Origin: Brevibacterium sanguinis
GTDB lineage: Bacteria; Actinomycetota; Actinomycetes; Actinomycetales; Brevibacteriaceae
Direction of reading: 5' to 3'
Assembly: GCF_003315415.1 (NCBI RefSeq)
Contig: NZ_QNSB01000002.1
Span: 62,001-126,000, forward strand
Length of the DNA: 64,000 nucleotides
Part shown: one piece after another, positions 45,181-54,247 of the stretch
Numbering within the stretch: position 1 is the stretch's first letter
Layout: each line of letters starts with the position of its first letter
The notes under the pieces: generated by a model
Database searches by the model: none
What the model was told of the DNA's origin: nothing
The model's input: only the letters and a program-made list of their open reading frames with translations
Program-made: the position numbers and the translations under genes

Positions 45181-45473
45181 GTCCCGTCAGCAGGAGTACT
45201 CCTGCGATCAGGAAGGTCCGGGCGACCGCGTAGGTCCGAGCGACCGGGCGGGTCCGGGCGATCGGGAGGGACGGCATGGCCGTCGATCTGGATCGCCTTC
45301 GACGGACACAGGTACTCGGCCTCGCGCGCCGGCACCCATTGCGACTCGGGCGGATGCGCGTCGAGGAGCTCGACGAAGCCGTCGTTCTCCTCGGGGTTGG
45401 CGAAGACGGCAGGAGCGACGTGTCCGCAGTTTCCCGATGCGACGCACATGCTCGAATGCACCGTGATCTCCAT
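45168..45473 (-). CDS. [3Fe-4S]-type ferredoxin
   Basis: A 101-residue small electron carrier. The first 70 residues are a ferredoxin with three cluster cysteines only: CVASGNCG, then CPSKAI near residue 57. This CxxxGxC...CP pattern is typical of [3Fe-4S] ferredoxins that feed monooxygenases. The remaining C-terminus is a Pro/Arg/Asp-rich tail (GHAVPPDRPD and on) encoded by 18-bp repeats. The ATG at 45473 is favoured by AAGGTGAGG upstream and the usual distance to the first Cys; ATG at 45488 is possible. It lies 97 nt downstream of a desaturase gene and may serve it. Confidence 0.78.
   Translation of the reverse strand: MEITVHSSMCVASGNCGHVAPAVFANPEENDGFVELLDAHPPESQWVPAREAEYLCPSKAIQIDGHAVPPDRPDPPGRSDLRGRPDLPDRRSTPADGTQAR
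45190..45205. promoter_or_regulatory. Perfect 16-bp palindrome
   Basis: GCAGGAGTACTCCTGC lies 9 nt after the LacI-type stop and inside the ferredoxin 3' end. It may act as part of a terminator or as a binding site. Confidence 0.35.
45214..45267. repeat. Three 18-bp repeats coding for a ferredoxin tail
   Basis: Units begin AGGTCCGGGCGACC, AGGTCCGAGCGACC and GGGTCCGGGCGATC at 45214, 45232 and 45250. The period of 18 keeps frame and gives six-residue repeats of the DRPDPP/GRSDLR/GRPDLP type on the minus strand. Confidence 0.8.
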
Positions 45474-45570
45474 GGTCCTCACCTTCATCCTCAACTCACC
45501 GGGCTCAGCGACCGCTCGCCTCGTCCGGCCCTGTCGTCATCGATCCCTCCGTGGACCGCCTCGCCGACTC

Positions 45571-46614
45571 TCATCCCCGGTAGCGCCTGACCAGAGGGCA
45601 CGCGTACGGATCCTGGTTCCGCACGCCCACCTGGTTGAGGTAGGCGATGACGGTGGCGGTCGCCTCGGCGAGGGTCCGCTCGACATAGGGGATCCCCCGC
45701 TGCGCGCATTCGGATCGCACGATCTGCTGCATCCTCGACAGGTTCGGCCGGGGTGCGGCCGGGAAGAGGTGATGCTCGATCTGGAACTGGAGGCCGCCCA
45801 TGAGGAACCGCACGACCGGACCGTCCTTGATGTTGCGGGACAGGACCACCTGCCTGCGCAGGAAGTCGACATTCACGCCACGGGGCACGGAGGGCCGTCC
45901 GATGTGGTTGAGCGCGAACGCCCCGCCGAGCAGGATCCCGAACGCTCCGACCTGGACACCGACGAAGGCGAACGCCATCCCGAACGGCAGGATGAGGAAC
46001 AGCAGGGTCAGGTACGCCCCGTGCCTGACGAGGATGAGAGCGATCTCGGTCATCCGATGCGACACCTCCCGTGCGCCCAGCAGCATCCGCAGGGAGGCGA
46101 CATGCAGATTGAGGCCCTCGAGGAACAGCAGCGGGACGAAGAAGATCCCCTGATGCCTGGCCAGGTACGCACCCAGACCGCGACGGCGGCGAGCGGCGTC
46201 CGGGGTCAGGGCGATGAGCGTCGACTCGATGTCGGGGTCGGTGCCCTCGTGGTTGGGGTAGGCGTGATGGGTGTTGTGCTTGGCCATCCACCACCCGAAG
46301 CTCAGGCCCATGACGAGCCCGGCGACGATCCGCGACAGCCACTCGTTGGCCTCACGGGAGGAGAACACCTGCCGGTGCGCCGCCTCGTGGGAGAGGAACC
46401 CCAGCTGTGCCAGGACGAGGCCGATCAGCCCTGCCGCGATGAGCTGGAACCAGGTCGCGCCGAGGAGGACGACGACGGTGAGGAGCCCCGCGAGGGCCCC
46501 CAGCCACCCTCCGATGCGGACGAGGTAGAACCCCGGCCTCCTGCGCATCAGACCCGCATCATGGACCGTCGAGCTCAATCGCCGGTACGTGTCGACGTAC
46601 GCTTCAGCCGACAT
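45571..46614 (-). CDS. Fatty acid desaturase (DesA3-like)
   Basis: A 347-residue membrane-bound di-iron desaturase. Three histidine boxes are present: HEAAHRQ (about residue 77), HNTHHAYP (about 113) and QIEHHLFP (about 286), with four or so hydrophobic helices. It would introduce a double bond in acyl-CoA or lipid acyl chains. The ATG at 46614 is chosen because AGGTGG lies 5 nt upstream; a GTG three codons earlier is possible. The small ferredoxin downstream on the same strand may be its electron donor, since no oxidoreductase is close. Confidence 0.9.
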   Translation of the reverse strand: MSAEAYVDTYRRLSSTVHDAGLMRRRPGFYLVRIGGWLGALAGLLTVVVLLGATWFQLIAAGLIGLVLAQLGFLSHEAAHRQVFSSREANEWLSRIVAGLVMGLSFGWWMAKHNTHHAYPNHEGTDPDIESTLIALTPDAARRRRGLGAYLARHQGIFFVPLLFLEGLNLHVASLRMLLGAREVSHRMTEIALILVRHGAYLTLLFLILPFGMAFAFVGVQVGAFGILLGGAFALNHIGRPSVPRGVNVDFLRRQVVLSRNIKDGPVVRFLMGGLQFQIEHHLFPAAPRPNLSRMQQIVRSECAQRGIPYVERTLAEATATVIAYLNQVGVRNQDPYACPLVRRYRG

Positions 46615-46799
46615 GGGAGCCACCTGCTTTCACACCATGGAGGCGAGAATGCGGTGACCACGGTCCGAACTGCATCGATCGCCGAATCGCGTCGTCTCCT
46701 GTTCCCATCGTACGGCAGTTCTCCCTCAGGGAATCGTTCCGCAGGCAGCACAATCGAAACTCCAACCCTCTCGTCAGGCTTGAGGGGCAGAATCTCCGT

Positions 46800-47378
46800 A
46801 TGACCTCGACGCAGGCGACTCTGGTGCTGCTCGGCGGAGTTCCCGGCGCCGGCAAGACCGTGACCCTGCGCGCGCTGGCCGCCACCTCACCGCGGATCCG
46901 GGTCGCCGACTCCGACCTCGTGCGGCGGCGCCTCGCCCGGAGGATCGGGTGGGCGCCGTATCCGCTGTGCCGGCCGTTCGTCCACGTCCTCGCGCACCTC
47001 GCGGTGCTGCTCCAGGTCCTCCGCCGAGGCGACGGCCCCCTCGTCGTCCATGATCCCGGAACCCGGTCATGGAGCCGGCGGCTCCTCCTGTGGCTGGGGC
47101 TGCGGCTCGGCTACGCGCCGGCGGCGGTGTTCATCGATGTCGATCGCGACGCCGCGCTGCAGGGCCAGTCCGCGCGCGGTCGGATGGTGCGTGAACACGC
47201 CTTCGACCGGCACTGGCGGCGCTGGGCCCGACTGCGCGCGCAGATCGCCGAGGGGTCGGAGCCGACGCCCGGCGAACGGTGGCCCCGACTCCTCCTGACG
47301 AATCGGGACCGAGCGCTCGCCGACGTGCTCGCTGTGCTCGCGGGACGATCCGTGCCGCATACCCCCAGTGTCGGCTGA
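46800..47378 (+). CDS. AAA/P-loop nucleotide-binding protein
   Basis: A 192-residue protein with a Walker A motif LLGGVPGAGKTVTL at the start and ADSDLVRRRLARR near residue 37 as a possible Walker B/lid region. It looks like the small kinases of the zeta-toxin/shikimate kinase type, but no substrate motif is visible. CAGAAT sits 6 nt before the ATG at 46800, so it may be leaderless. Confidence 0.7.
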   Translation: MTSTQATLVLLGGVPGAGKTVTLRALAATSPRIRVADSDLVRRRLARRIGWAPYPLCRPFVHVLAHLAVLLQVLRRGDGPLVVHDPGTRSWSRRLLLWLGLRLGYAPAAVFIDVDRDAALQGQSARGRMVREHAFDRHWRRWARLRAQIAEGSEPTPGERWPRLLLTNRDRALADVLAVLAGRSVPHTPSVG

Positions 47379-47405
47379 GCCTCGCCGGCCCGGGCGACGT
47401 CCGGT

Positions 47406-48089
47406 TCAGTCCCGGCGTCCGGGCTCCTGCGTCACCCCCGTGTCCGAGTGCGGATCGGGGTCCGACCTCCCGCCGTAGGCGTCGATGTCTGTGGGGTCGC
47501 CGCGCTCGTCACCCTCCGATTCGTCGGCGACCGGTTCCGGGTCGGCGTCGTCGGCGGCCTCGGGAATCTCGACCTCGTCGGGCGCCTCGACCTCCTTCCC
47601 GGGGTCGGCGATGACGGGTTCGCCCGGTTCACCGAGCGTTCTCGCCTCTCCCGGAGGGGGATTCTCCAGCGAGGACCCGTCCGCCTCGCCCACCCCGGGC
47701 TCGTCGGCCATGTGATCGCCGGAGATCAGCGCGAGCTTCTCCGATTCCGAATCCGCCTCCGGACGATTCACCTCGTCCTCGGCCGGATCGGACATGTCCC
47801 CACTCACCTCGGCCTCCTTCGCCTCGTCACCAGGCACTTCCTCCTCGGCCGGATCGGCCGCGTCCCCACCCGCCACGCGGTCCCCGGTTCGCTGCGCGGA
47901 CTTGGGCGACTGGCCGTGCCGGCTCGGTCTGACCGTCTCCCAGACGAGAAGGATGACGACCATCGTCAGACCCACGGTCGCACCCATGAGGAGCGAGTTC
48001 CACGGCCTCGGCAGGGAGAAGATGCCGGTAAGCTGGTTGACGCCGAACATGGCGCCGATGCCGATGAGGAGTGCCACTGCGTATCGCAT
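47406..48089 (-). CDS. Membrane protein with acidic disordered tail
   Basis: A 227-residue protein I do not recognise. Two N-terminal hydrophobic helices (about residues 2-20 and 32-52) are followed by a basic hinge (RPSRHGQSPKSAQR) and a very acidic tail rich in Asp, Glu, Pro and Gly with PAEEEV and PAEDEV repeats. It is a plausible membrane-anchored scaffold or charge-rich protein. The ATG at 48089 is divergent from prpE. The function is unknown. Confidence 0.6.
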   Translation of the reverse strand: MRYAVALLIGIGAMFGVNQLTGIFSLPRPWNSLLMGATVGLTMVVILLVWETVRPSRHGQSPKSAQRTGDRVAGGDAADPAEEEVPGDEAKEAEVSGDMSDPAEDEVNRPEADSESEKLALISGDHMADEPGVGEADGSSLENPPPGEARTLGEPGEPVIADPGKEVEAPDEVEIPEAADDADPEPVADESEGDERGDPTDIDAYGGRSDPDPHSDTGVTQEPGRRD

Positions 48090-48138
48090 GCCCCTATTGT
48101 GCCCCGTCATCGCCTCGGCGCGGATCTGTGGCTTGGGC

Positions 48139-48144
48139 CACAAT
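48139..48144 (+). promoter_or_regulatory. -10 box for a leaderless prpE transcript
   Basis: CACAAT ends 6 nt before the prpE ATG at 48151 and no ribosome binding site lies between. Confidence 0.5.
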
Positions 48145-48150
48145 GGTGTC

Positions 48151-50088
48151 ATGGACGCCAACACAGCAGCGCAGTTCCCATCCCACGCCTACGAGGAAGC
48201 CATCGACCGCGTCGCCACGGACGCCGAGGGGTTCTGGCTGGAGCAGGCGCGATCGCTCATCGACTGGGTCACCGAACCGACGCGGGCGCTCGACGACTCC
48301 CGGGCCCCCATCTACCGGTGGTTTCCCGACGGTGAGCTCAATGTCTGCCACAACGCCGTCGATCGCCACGTGGCCTCCGGGCGCGGCGACCAGGCCGCGA
48401 TCGTCTACGACTCCCCGGTCACGGACACGATCCGCACGATCACCTATGCTCAGCTGCTCGACGAGGTCTCCCGCTTCGCCCGCGCCCTGGCCGACCGGGG
48501 GGTGGGCAAGGGCGATCGCGTCGTCATCTACCTCCCGATGATCCCCGAGGCGGCTGTCGCGATGCTCGCGTGCGCGCGCCTCGGCGCGATCCACTCGGTC
48601 GTCTTCGGCGGATTCGCCCCGGCCGAGCTCGCCGCGCGCATCGACGACACCGCGCCGAAGGCGGTGATCTCGACCTCGTGCGGGGTCGAGGCCACCCGCA
48701 TCCTCGAGTACAAGCCGATGCTCGACGAGGCCCTCGACCTCGCCGCGCACACCCCCGACTTCACCGTCATCGTCCAGCGCGAGCAGCACCGTTGCGAACT
48801 CGGCAAGACCGACCTCGACTATGCCGAGCTGCTGGCCGCGACCGCCGAGGGCATCGCCCCCGTCACGGTCAGGGCGACCGACGAGCTCTATGTCCTCTAC
48901 ACCTCGGGCACGACCGGCAGGCCCAAGGGGATCGTCCGCGACTCCGGCGGGTACGCGGTCGCGCTGAGCTGGTCGCTGCCGGCGATCTTCGGCCTCGAGG
49001 CCGGCGACACGATGTTCACCGCCTCGGACGTCGGCTGGGTGGTCGGCCACTCCTACATCGTCTACGGTCCTCTGCTCGCCGGGCTGACGACCGTCCTGTT
49101 CGAGGGCAAGCCGATCGGCACCCCCGATGCCGGGACGTTCTTCCGCATCATCGCCGACCACGGCGTCAACGTCCACTTCACGGCCCCCACGGCGATGCGG
49201 GTCGTCCGGAAGGAAGACCCCGAGGGCACGCTGGTGCGCAAACACGACCTGTCCAGCCTGCGGGCGTCGTTCCTCGCCGGCGAGCGCCTCGACCCCGACA
49301 CCTACGAATGGACGACGCGGGTGCTCAGGGAGGCGACCGGCCGCGACATCCCGGTCGTCGACAACTGGTGGCAGACGGAGACCGGGTGGCCGATCGCGGC
49401 GAACCCGCTCGGGCTGACCCGCTTCCCGCTCAAACCCGGCTCACCGACGAAACCGGTGCCCGGCTACCGGGTCGAGGTCGTCGACCCCTCCGGCACTCCC
49501 CTGCCGCCCGGGAAGGAGGGGCTCATCGTCATCAGGCTCCCGTTGCCGCCCGGCACCATGGCCACGGTGTGGGGTGACGACGACCGGTTCGTCTCCTCCT
49601 ACCTCTCGGCCTTCGACGGCTGCTACCTCACCGGCGACTCGGGGTACTTCGACGACGACGGCTACCTGTTCGTCATGGGGCGCACCGACGACGTCATCAA
49701 CGTCGCCGGTCACCGGCTGTCGACCGGGATCATGGAGGCGGTCATCGCCTCCCACCCGGCGGTCACGGAGACCGCGGTCATCGGGGTCCACGATGAGACG
49801 AAGGGTCAGATCCCCCGCGCTCTCGTCGTCCTCGGCACCAGCGCCGAGGCGGTCGACGAGGAGGCGCTGAGGGCCGAGCTCATCGCCCTGGTCCGTCGGG
49901 AGATCGGCCCCGTGGCGGCGCTGCGGCGCGTCGACGTCGTCCCGGCACTGCCGAAGACCCGCTCGGGCAAGATCCTGCGCAAGACGATGCGGGAGATCGC
50001 CGATGGAGCCGAGAACCCGGCCGTGCCCTCGACGATCGAGGACCGCACTGTCCTCGACGCGCTGGCCTCGGTGCTGCGGTCGGGCTGA
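48151..50088 (+). CDS. prpE: Propionyl-CoA synthetase
   Basis: A 645-residue AMP-forming acyl-CoA synthetase of the Acs/PrpE family. Seen: the P-loop LYTSGTTGRPKGI, VGWVVGHSYIVYGPL, the DNWWQTETGWPI segment and TRSGKILRKTM with the catalytic lysine. The Trp after TETG is typical of PrpE, where Acs has Gly, so propionate is the likely substrate, to give propionyl-CoA. The ATG at 48151 follows the leaderless-type -10 box. The end lies 51 nt from the convergent SRPBCC gene. Confidence 0.88.
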   Translation: MDANTAAQFPSHAYEEAIDRVATDAEGFWLEQARSLIDWVTEPTRALDDSRAPIYRWFPDGELNVCHNAVDRHVASGRGDQAAIVYDSPVTDTIRTITYAQLLDEVSRFARALADRGVGKGDRVVIYLPMIPEAAVAMLACARLGAIHSVVFGGFAPAELAARIDDTAPKAVISTSCGVEATRILEYKPMLDEALDLAAHTPDFTVIVQREQHRCELGKTDLDYAELLAATAEGIAPVTVRATDELYVLYTSGTTGRPKGIVRDSGGYAVALSWSLPAIFGLEAGDTMFTASDVGWVVGHSYIVYGPLLAGLTTVLFEGKPIGTPDAGTFFRIIADHGVNVHFTAPTAMRVVRKEDPEGTLVRKHDLSSLRASFLAGERLDPDTYEWTTRVLREATGRDIPVVDNWWQTETGWPIAANPLGLTRFPLKPGSPTKPVPGYRVEVVDPSGTPLPPGKEGLIVIRLPLPPGTMATVWGDDDRFVSSYLSAFDGCYLTGDSGYFDDDGYLFVMGRTDDVINVAGHRLSTGIMEAVIASHPAVTETAVIGVHDETKGQIPRALVVLGTSAEAVDEEALRAELIALVRREIGPVAALRRVDVVPALPKTRSGKILRKTMREIADGAENPAVPSTIEDRTVLDALASVLRSG

Positions 50089-50139
50089 GGCGCGGTGGCC
50101 TCCGGGCCGCGATCGGGGTGAGGGTGCGCGGGCGCGGGC

Positions 50140-50661
50140 TCAGCTCTCGGCGAGCTCCTTCAGCCGCTCCATCGAGGCGAGCAGCGTCTCCTGCGTCGTC
50201 GACCGCGCCCGCGAGAGGCGGCGGACGTCGAGCAGCCGGGTCCAGTCATAGGTCTGACGCACGGTCGCGCTCGTCTCGCCGAGGGCCTCGACCTCCCACA
50301 TCCACTTGTGGCCGAACGGTTCGCCTCCGACCTCGGAGGGCATCCAGGCGATGCGCTCCCCCTCGACGAAGTCGACGACGTGGTTCTCGCGCTCGACCCC
50401 CTTCGTCAGCGTAGTGATGAAGGAGACGCCGGGCGCCGTGACCCGCTGACCCGGGGCGGAGGTCGCCACATTGTCGTTGCCGTCCCAGTCCGCGTGCCGG
50501 GAGGGGTCGGCGATGAGCTCGAACACCTCGGCGGCAGGGGCGTTGACCGTGATCTCCGCGGTGACGACCTTGAGGCTGTCGTCGATGGTGTCGAACACCG
50601 AGGCGTCGGCAGCCGCCTGCGGATCCTCGTCGGGGGTGGGGGTGCTCGTCGGATCGGTCAT
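50140..50661 (-). CDS. SRPBCC family protein
   Basis: A 173-residue START-like (polyketide cyclase/Bet v1) fold protein. The domain covers about residues 32-170, beginning VVTAEITVNAPAAEVFELIADP, with SRHADWDG typical of the family. The N-terminal 30 residues are acidic and disordered. Such proteins bind a small hydrophobic ligand. GAAGGGG lies upstream of the ATG. Its role is unknown. Confidence 0.82.
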   Translation of the reverse strand: MTDPTSTPTPDEDPQAAADASVFDTIDDSLKVVTAEITVNAPAAEVFELIADPSRHADWDGNDNVATSAPGQRVTAPGVSFITTLTKGVERENHVVDFVEGERIAWMPSEVGGEPFGHKWMWEVEALGETSATVRQTYDWTRLLDVRRLSRARSTTQETLLASMERLKELAES

Positions 50662-50729
50662 GGCAGTCCCTTCGCCAGGCGGCCGGACCCGGGTCCCCCG
50701 CGCACGATGTTCGGTCAGCGTCAGTCTAC

Positions 50730-52187
50730 TCAGTCCTCGAGGGCCCGGTCCTGGCGTTCGATGCGTGCCGCCTCGGTGCTGAACCTCGTGAACAGCCGGG
50801 ACGAATCGCTCGAGAGGGCGAGGAGCACCGCGACCTGCATCGCGATGGTCGTCAGCGCATAGAGGTTGGTCGCGAGCTCCCGGTCACCGGTGAAGTAGTT
50901 CGTCATCGACACGACGACAGAGGCCGACGACAGCGCCAGCAGCCACAGCCTCGCCCTGTTGCTGCCGCGGACGACCGACACGCTGGCCGCGACCTGCAGG
51001 CAGCCGATGACGAAGCTGAGCCCGATGAGCACCTGAGCGGCGAGGAGCGCGGATTCGTCGCTCGACTCGAAGCTCGCGATCTGGGCCAGCGGTGAGAACT
51101 CCGTCCGCAGCCACTCCCAGCCGAGCACCGCGCTGGCCACACCCGCGGCCTGGAAGATGAGCAGGACGAGGACGAGCACAGCGCCGATGAGCGTCTGCAG
51201 CGGTCGCCGCGACCACAGCACCTTGGCGAGTTCGGGGACGTAGTGCCGATCGGTCGCCTCGACGGTGAAGTCCAGGGCGAGGTCGAGCCGCTCCGGATAG
51301 TCCGAGACGTCGGGCACGACCGCGCCGACCTCGATGATGGGCAGGTCTCCGTCGGTGATGATCGCGTCTCCCCCGCCGTTGCGCGAGTGGTAGCCGGTGG
51401 AGAAGTCCTCGACGTGCTCGACGGTGATCAGCGGATCGGTCGCCGTCACGGTGTCGACGACGTAGTCGCGTTCGATGTCGGTGTTCTCGTCGATCTTGTG
51501 GGTGAACTGGAGGGTGAACAGGGAGAGGCCGACGCTCTTGTCATAGGTCCCTGCCGCCAGCCAGTCGGCCTGAAGGCCGCCCGGCAGCAGCCAGCCGCTG
51601 GGGCACTTCCAGAATCGGACGTGGTGCCGCTGCCCCGGATCGCCGTCGACCTCCTGCTGATAGGCGAAGTCCTGCCGTCGACCGAAGAGCAGCAGAGGGG
51701 ATACCGGGGCCTCGGGGTAGCTGCGCCGGGTCAGCGTCGACACGATGATCCTCCATGTCGAGGCGGCCGTGATCTCCTCCGCGAGCGACCATCCCGCCGC
51801 CTTCATCGCGTGGTGGATCTGGGCCTCCTCGCCTCTCCAGGCGAGGTTGACGGGATCCCCGAGCAGCCCGTCCGAGGTCCGCGTGCGGCCGATGAAGTAG
51901 TTGGGGACGTAGATCTGCGAGAAGATGCGGTGCAGTCGGGGCAGCGCCAGGTAGGAGATCACCACCCAGACGACGAGCAGGGTGAGGACCTGCCACCACC
52001 CGAGGGAGAATCCCCTGAACACGAGGAGCACGGCCAGCCACGTCGAAGCGGCACCGCCGAAGAGGAAGAAGATGTAATCGAGCACGCCGGTGACCGTGAA
52101 GTGGTGCCGTCGGAACACGAACGGCTGCCGGTGTCGTCGCGCCCGCGGTCCGCGTCCCGGCTCGGGTGTCGTCCTGCGGGAGCTCAT
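50730..52187 (-). CDS. LssY C-terminal domain membrane protein
   Basis: A 485-residue protein. Two N-terminal helices (about residues 33-80) precede a soluble LssY_C-like domain (about 105-250) with DPVNLAWRGEEAQIHHAM, GWSLAEE, APVSPLLLFGRRQDFA and RHHVRFW, then more helices in the C-terminal half. LssY is found at the end of some PAP2 phosphatases. The -10 box TAGACT lies 6 nt before the ATG and its first three bases (TAG) are also the stop codon of the gene upstream. No PAP2 domain is fused here, so a direct enzyme function is unclear. Confidence 0.78.
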   Translation of the reverse strand: MSSRRTTPEPGRGPRARRHRQPFVFRRHHFTVTGVLDYIFFLFGGAASTWLAVLLVFRGFSLGWWQVLTLLVVWVVISYLALPRLHRIFSQIYVPNYFIGRTRTSDGLLGDPVNLAWRGEEAQIHHAMKAAGWSLAEEITAASTWRIIVSTLTRRSYPEAPVSPLLLFGRRQDFAYQQEVDGDPGQRHHVRFWKCPSGWLLPGGLQADWLAAGTYDKSVGLSLFTLQFTHKIDENTDIERDYVVDTVTATDPLITVEHVEDFSTGYHSRNGGGDAIITDGDLPIIEVGAVVPDVSDYPERLDLALDFTVEATDRHYVPELAKVLWSRRPLQTLIGAVLVLVLLIFQAAGVASAVLGWEWLRTEFSPLAQIASFESSDESALLAAQVLIGLSFVIGCLQVAASVSVVRGSNRARLWLLALSSASVVVSMTNYFTGDRELATNLYALTTIAMQVAVLLALSSDSSRLFTRFSTEAARIERQDRALED

Positions 52188-52193
52188 GGTCCA

Positions 52194-52199
52194 AGTCTA
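52194..52199 (-). promoter_or_regulatory. -10 box overlapping a stop codon
   Basis: On the minus strand TAGACT (52199-52194) lies 6 nt before the LssY_C ATG at 52187. Its TAG is the stop codon of the MerR-HEAT gene. Confidence 0.6.
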
Positions 52200-53291
52200 G
52201 TGAGCCGGATTGCGGACGGCCGCCCTCGGCGAGGTCGCCCGACTCGTCCTCGCATGCAGCATCGCCTTCGCCGTCACCGCGACCTCCCGGTCGGGATCGG
52301 CGATGAGTTCGGCGATGAAGTCGTCGCTCTCGGGGCCCGGGATCTCGGCGAGGACCTGGAGCACCCGGAAGCGGACCGTCGCCTCGGGTGATCGGGAATG
52401 GCGCCGCAGCTCCGACATGATCCGGTTCGCGTCCCCCGCTGCGGTCCCGCCCCGGGAGTGCCCGTTCGTGACGAAGCCGGCGAGCGCCTCGGCGGCGTCG
52501 ATGTCCTTGGGTCCGTCCATCGCCATCTCGAAGAGGTCGGCGATCGCGGTGCCGTCGAGCATCTGCCCGAGGGCGAGCGCCGCGACGGTCCGCACATCGC
52601 CGTCGGTGTCGGTCAGCCCGCGGCGCAGCGCCTGGGTGATCGTCGCCATCGTCGCGGTGTCGAGCTCACCGGGGCTGTTGCGCCGGACCTCGTCGAGGGC
52701 CCTGATCGCATTGCGGCGGGTCTCCGTCTCGCCCTCGCTCAGCCCGTCGACGAGATGGCTCACGGCGTCGGCGCCCGACTGTGCCAGTGCCCACCGCAGG
52801 GCTCCGGCGGCGTTGAGCACGGATTCGTCGAGGACGGCCCGCGACAGCGTGTCGACGGGAACCGCTCCCTCGGCCCCGCTGTCGAGCGCCGCCCGATGGC
52901 GGAGGATGACGTCGCGGGATTCGAGCGAGCGCATGAGGTCGATCGTCTGCAGCAGGGACTCCCCGTCGGTGTGGTGGAGTCGTGCGACTCGTTCGAGCCG
53001 GGCCAGCAGCTCTCGTTCGGCTGCGATCCGGGACCGCGCGGCCGCGATGAGCTCGGTGATGACCTCCTCGGGGTCGAAGTCCGGATCGGCCAGGGCGGAG
53101 CCGACGTCGCGCAGGGACATTCCCAGGGCGCGCAGCCCCTCGATGTGGAAGATCCGGTGGATGTCGTCGGCCGTGTACTCGCGGTACCCGCCGGAGGTGC
53201 GGGCGCTCGGCTCGAGCAGGCCGAGCGACTCGTAGTGCCGCAGCATGCGCGCGCTCACGCCTGAGCGCCGCGCCACTTCTCCGATGAGCAT
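52197..53291 (-). CDS. MerR family regulator with C-terminal HEAT repeats
   Basis: A 364-residue regulator. Residues 1-70 are a MerR winged helix (MLIGEVARRSGVSARMLRHY, YTADDIHRIFHIEGLR) and 70-130 a dimerisation coiled coil. From about residue 170 onward there are HEAT-like alpha-helical repeats (ALRWALAQSGADAVSHLVDG and RNAIRALDEV) instead of a usual effector domain. These repeats resemble the protein encoded just upstream. GAGGAGGTGAGG lies before the ATG. The regulator and HEAT protein may share a control system. Confidence 0.87.
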   Translation of the reverse strand: MLIGEVARRSGVSARMLRHYESLGLLEPSARTSGGYREYTADDIHRIFHIEGLRALGMSLRDVGSALADPDFDPEEVITELIAAARSRIAAERELLARLERVARLHHTDGESLLQTIDLMRSLESRDVILRHRAALDSGAEGAVPVDTLSRAVLDESVLNAAGALRWALAQSGADAVSHLVDGLSEGETETRRNAIRALDEVRRNSPGELDTATMATITQALRRGLTDTDGDVRTVAALALGQMLDGTAIADLFEMAMDGPKDIDAAEALAGFVTNGHSRGGTAAGDANRIMSELRRHSRSPEATVRFRVLQVLAEIPGPESDDFIAELIADPDREVAVTAKAMLHARTSRATSPRAAVRNPAH

Positions 53292-53340
53292 TCGCCTCAC
53301 CTCCTCGTGAGTCAGTGTAGAAGTCCATGTCGCCGTCGGC

Positions 53341-53430
53341 GCCGGGCCGCCGTCGCGTCGTCGGTGCCGGACCGCCGTCGCGCCGCCGGTGCCGGACCGC
53401 TGGCGCGTCGTCGGTGCCGGTCCGTCGGAG
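53341..53430. repeat. Degenerate 25-bp tandem repeats
   Basis: Units of 25 bp begin GCCGGGCCGC, GCCGGACCGC and GCCGGACCGC at 53341, 53366 and 53391, with a partial fourth at 53416. It lies in the 205-nt gap between the MerR-HEAT and HEAT genes. Confidence 0.8.
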
Positions 53431-53496
53431 GGAGGGGTCCGAGCAGCCGGTGGCGGTGCGGTCGGGCTTGCCCCACCCGCTCGCACCGCCGCCGGA

Positions 53497-54234
53497 TCAG
53501 CCCTTCCCTTGGCCGATCCGCGCCTGCTGCTCGGACCCGAGCGCGACCACCCGCTTGGCCTCGCTCAAGGCGTGAGCGAATCCGGCGTCCGGGTCGTCGA
53601 TCATCTCCCGGGTCGCCATGGCGTGCGTCCGCACTGGTTCTTCCTCTGCTCGCAGACTCTCATCCACCACTGACACGGCCTCGTCGCCGATGGTGACGAG
53701 GGCGCGGCTGAGGCTCTTGCGGGTGTCGAGATCACCGCGTCCGAATTGGGTCACCAGGGCTCGGGCCAGCCGTCCCCTCCTGTCACCGGGCACCAGGGCC
53801 ACGGCCGCTCGCCAGGCGCTGCGGGCCACCTCGGTGTCCGGATCGGCGATGAGCCCGGTGCCGATGATGGCCGGGTCCGTCGCCTCCCACCCCCGCCGGT
53901 CGCCGATCTTCGACAGGGTGTGCAGGGCCTGGCTGCGCGCCTGCGCGACATCGGACCGCAGTTCGGCGACGAGCCTGGGCACGGTCGCATCGGCGGGCAG
54001 TCGGGTCAGGGCCCAGGTGAGCATGTCGCGGACGAAGAAGTCCGGCTCGCTCCTGCACCTGTCGACGAGCGCGTCGAGATGGCGCTCCTGGGCACCGGTC
54101 CCGATCGCCAGCGCTGCGCGCAGACGCGCCTGCGGGTTCGGGGAGCCCAGTGCCGCGCTGAGCTCGTCGGGGATCCCACTGCTCGGAGCCGGTGCCCTCG
54201 GGACCTGTGACTGTGTCTCGGTGTTCGCTTCCAT
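53497..54234 (-). CDS. HEAT repeat protein
   Basis: A 245-residue all-alpha protein of HEAT/PBS-lyase-type repeats: for example VRDMLTWALTRLPADATVPR, ARSQALHTLSKIG, and ADPDTEVARSAWRAAVALV. It has no catalytic residues and would act as a protein-binding scaffold. It aligns by eye to the C-terminal half of the MerR-type protein downstream (LRWALAQSGADAVSHLVDGL versus LTWALTRLPADATVPRLVAE). A MerR-type dyad lies just upstream. The second ATG at 54234 is chosen; the ATG three codons before is possible. Confidence 0.82.
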   Translation of the reverse strand: MEANTETQSQVPRAPAPSSGIPDELSAALGSPNPQARLRAALAIGTGAQERHLDALVDRCRSEPDFFVRDMLTWALTRLPADATVPRLVAELRSDVAQARSQALHTLSKIGDRRGWEATDPAIIGTGLIADPDTEVARSAWRAAVALVPGDRRGRLARALVTQFGRGDLDTRKSLSRALVTIGDEAVSVVDESLRAEEEPVRTHAMATREMIDDPDAGFAHALSEAKRVVALGSEQQARIGQGKG

Positions 54235-54247
54235 GCATCCCACTCAA

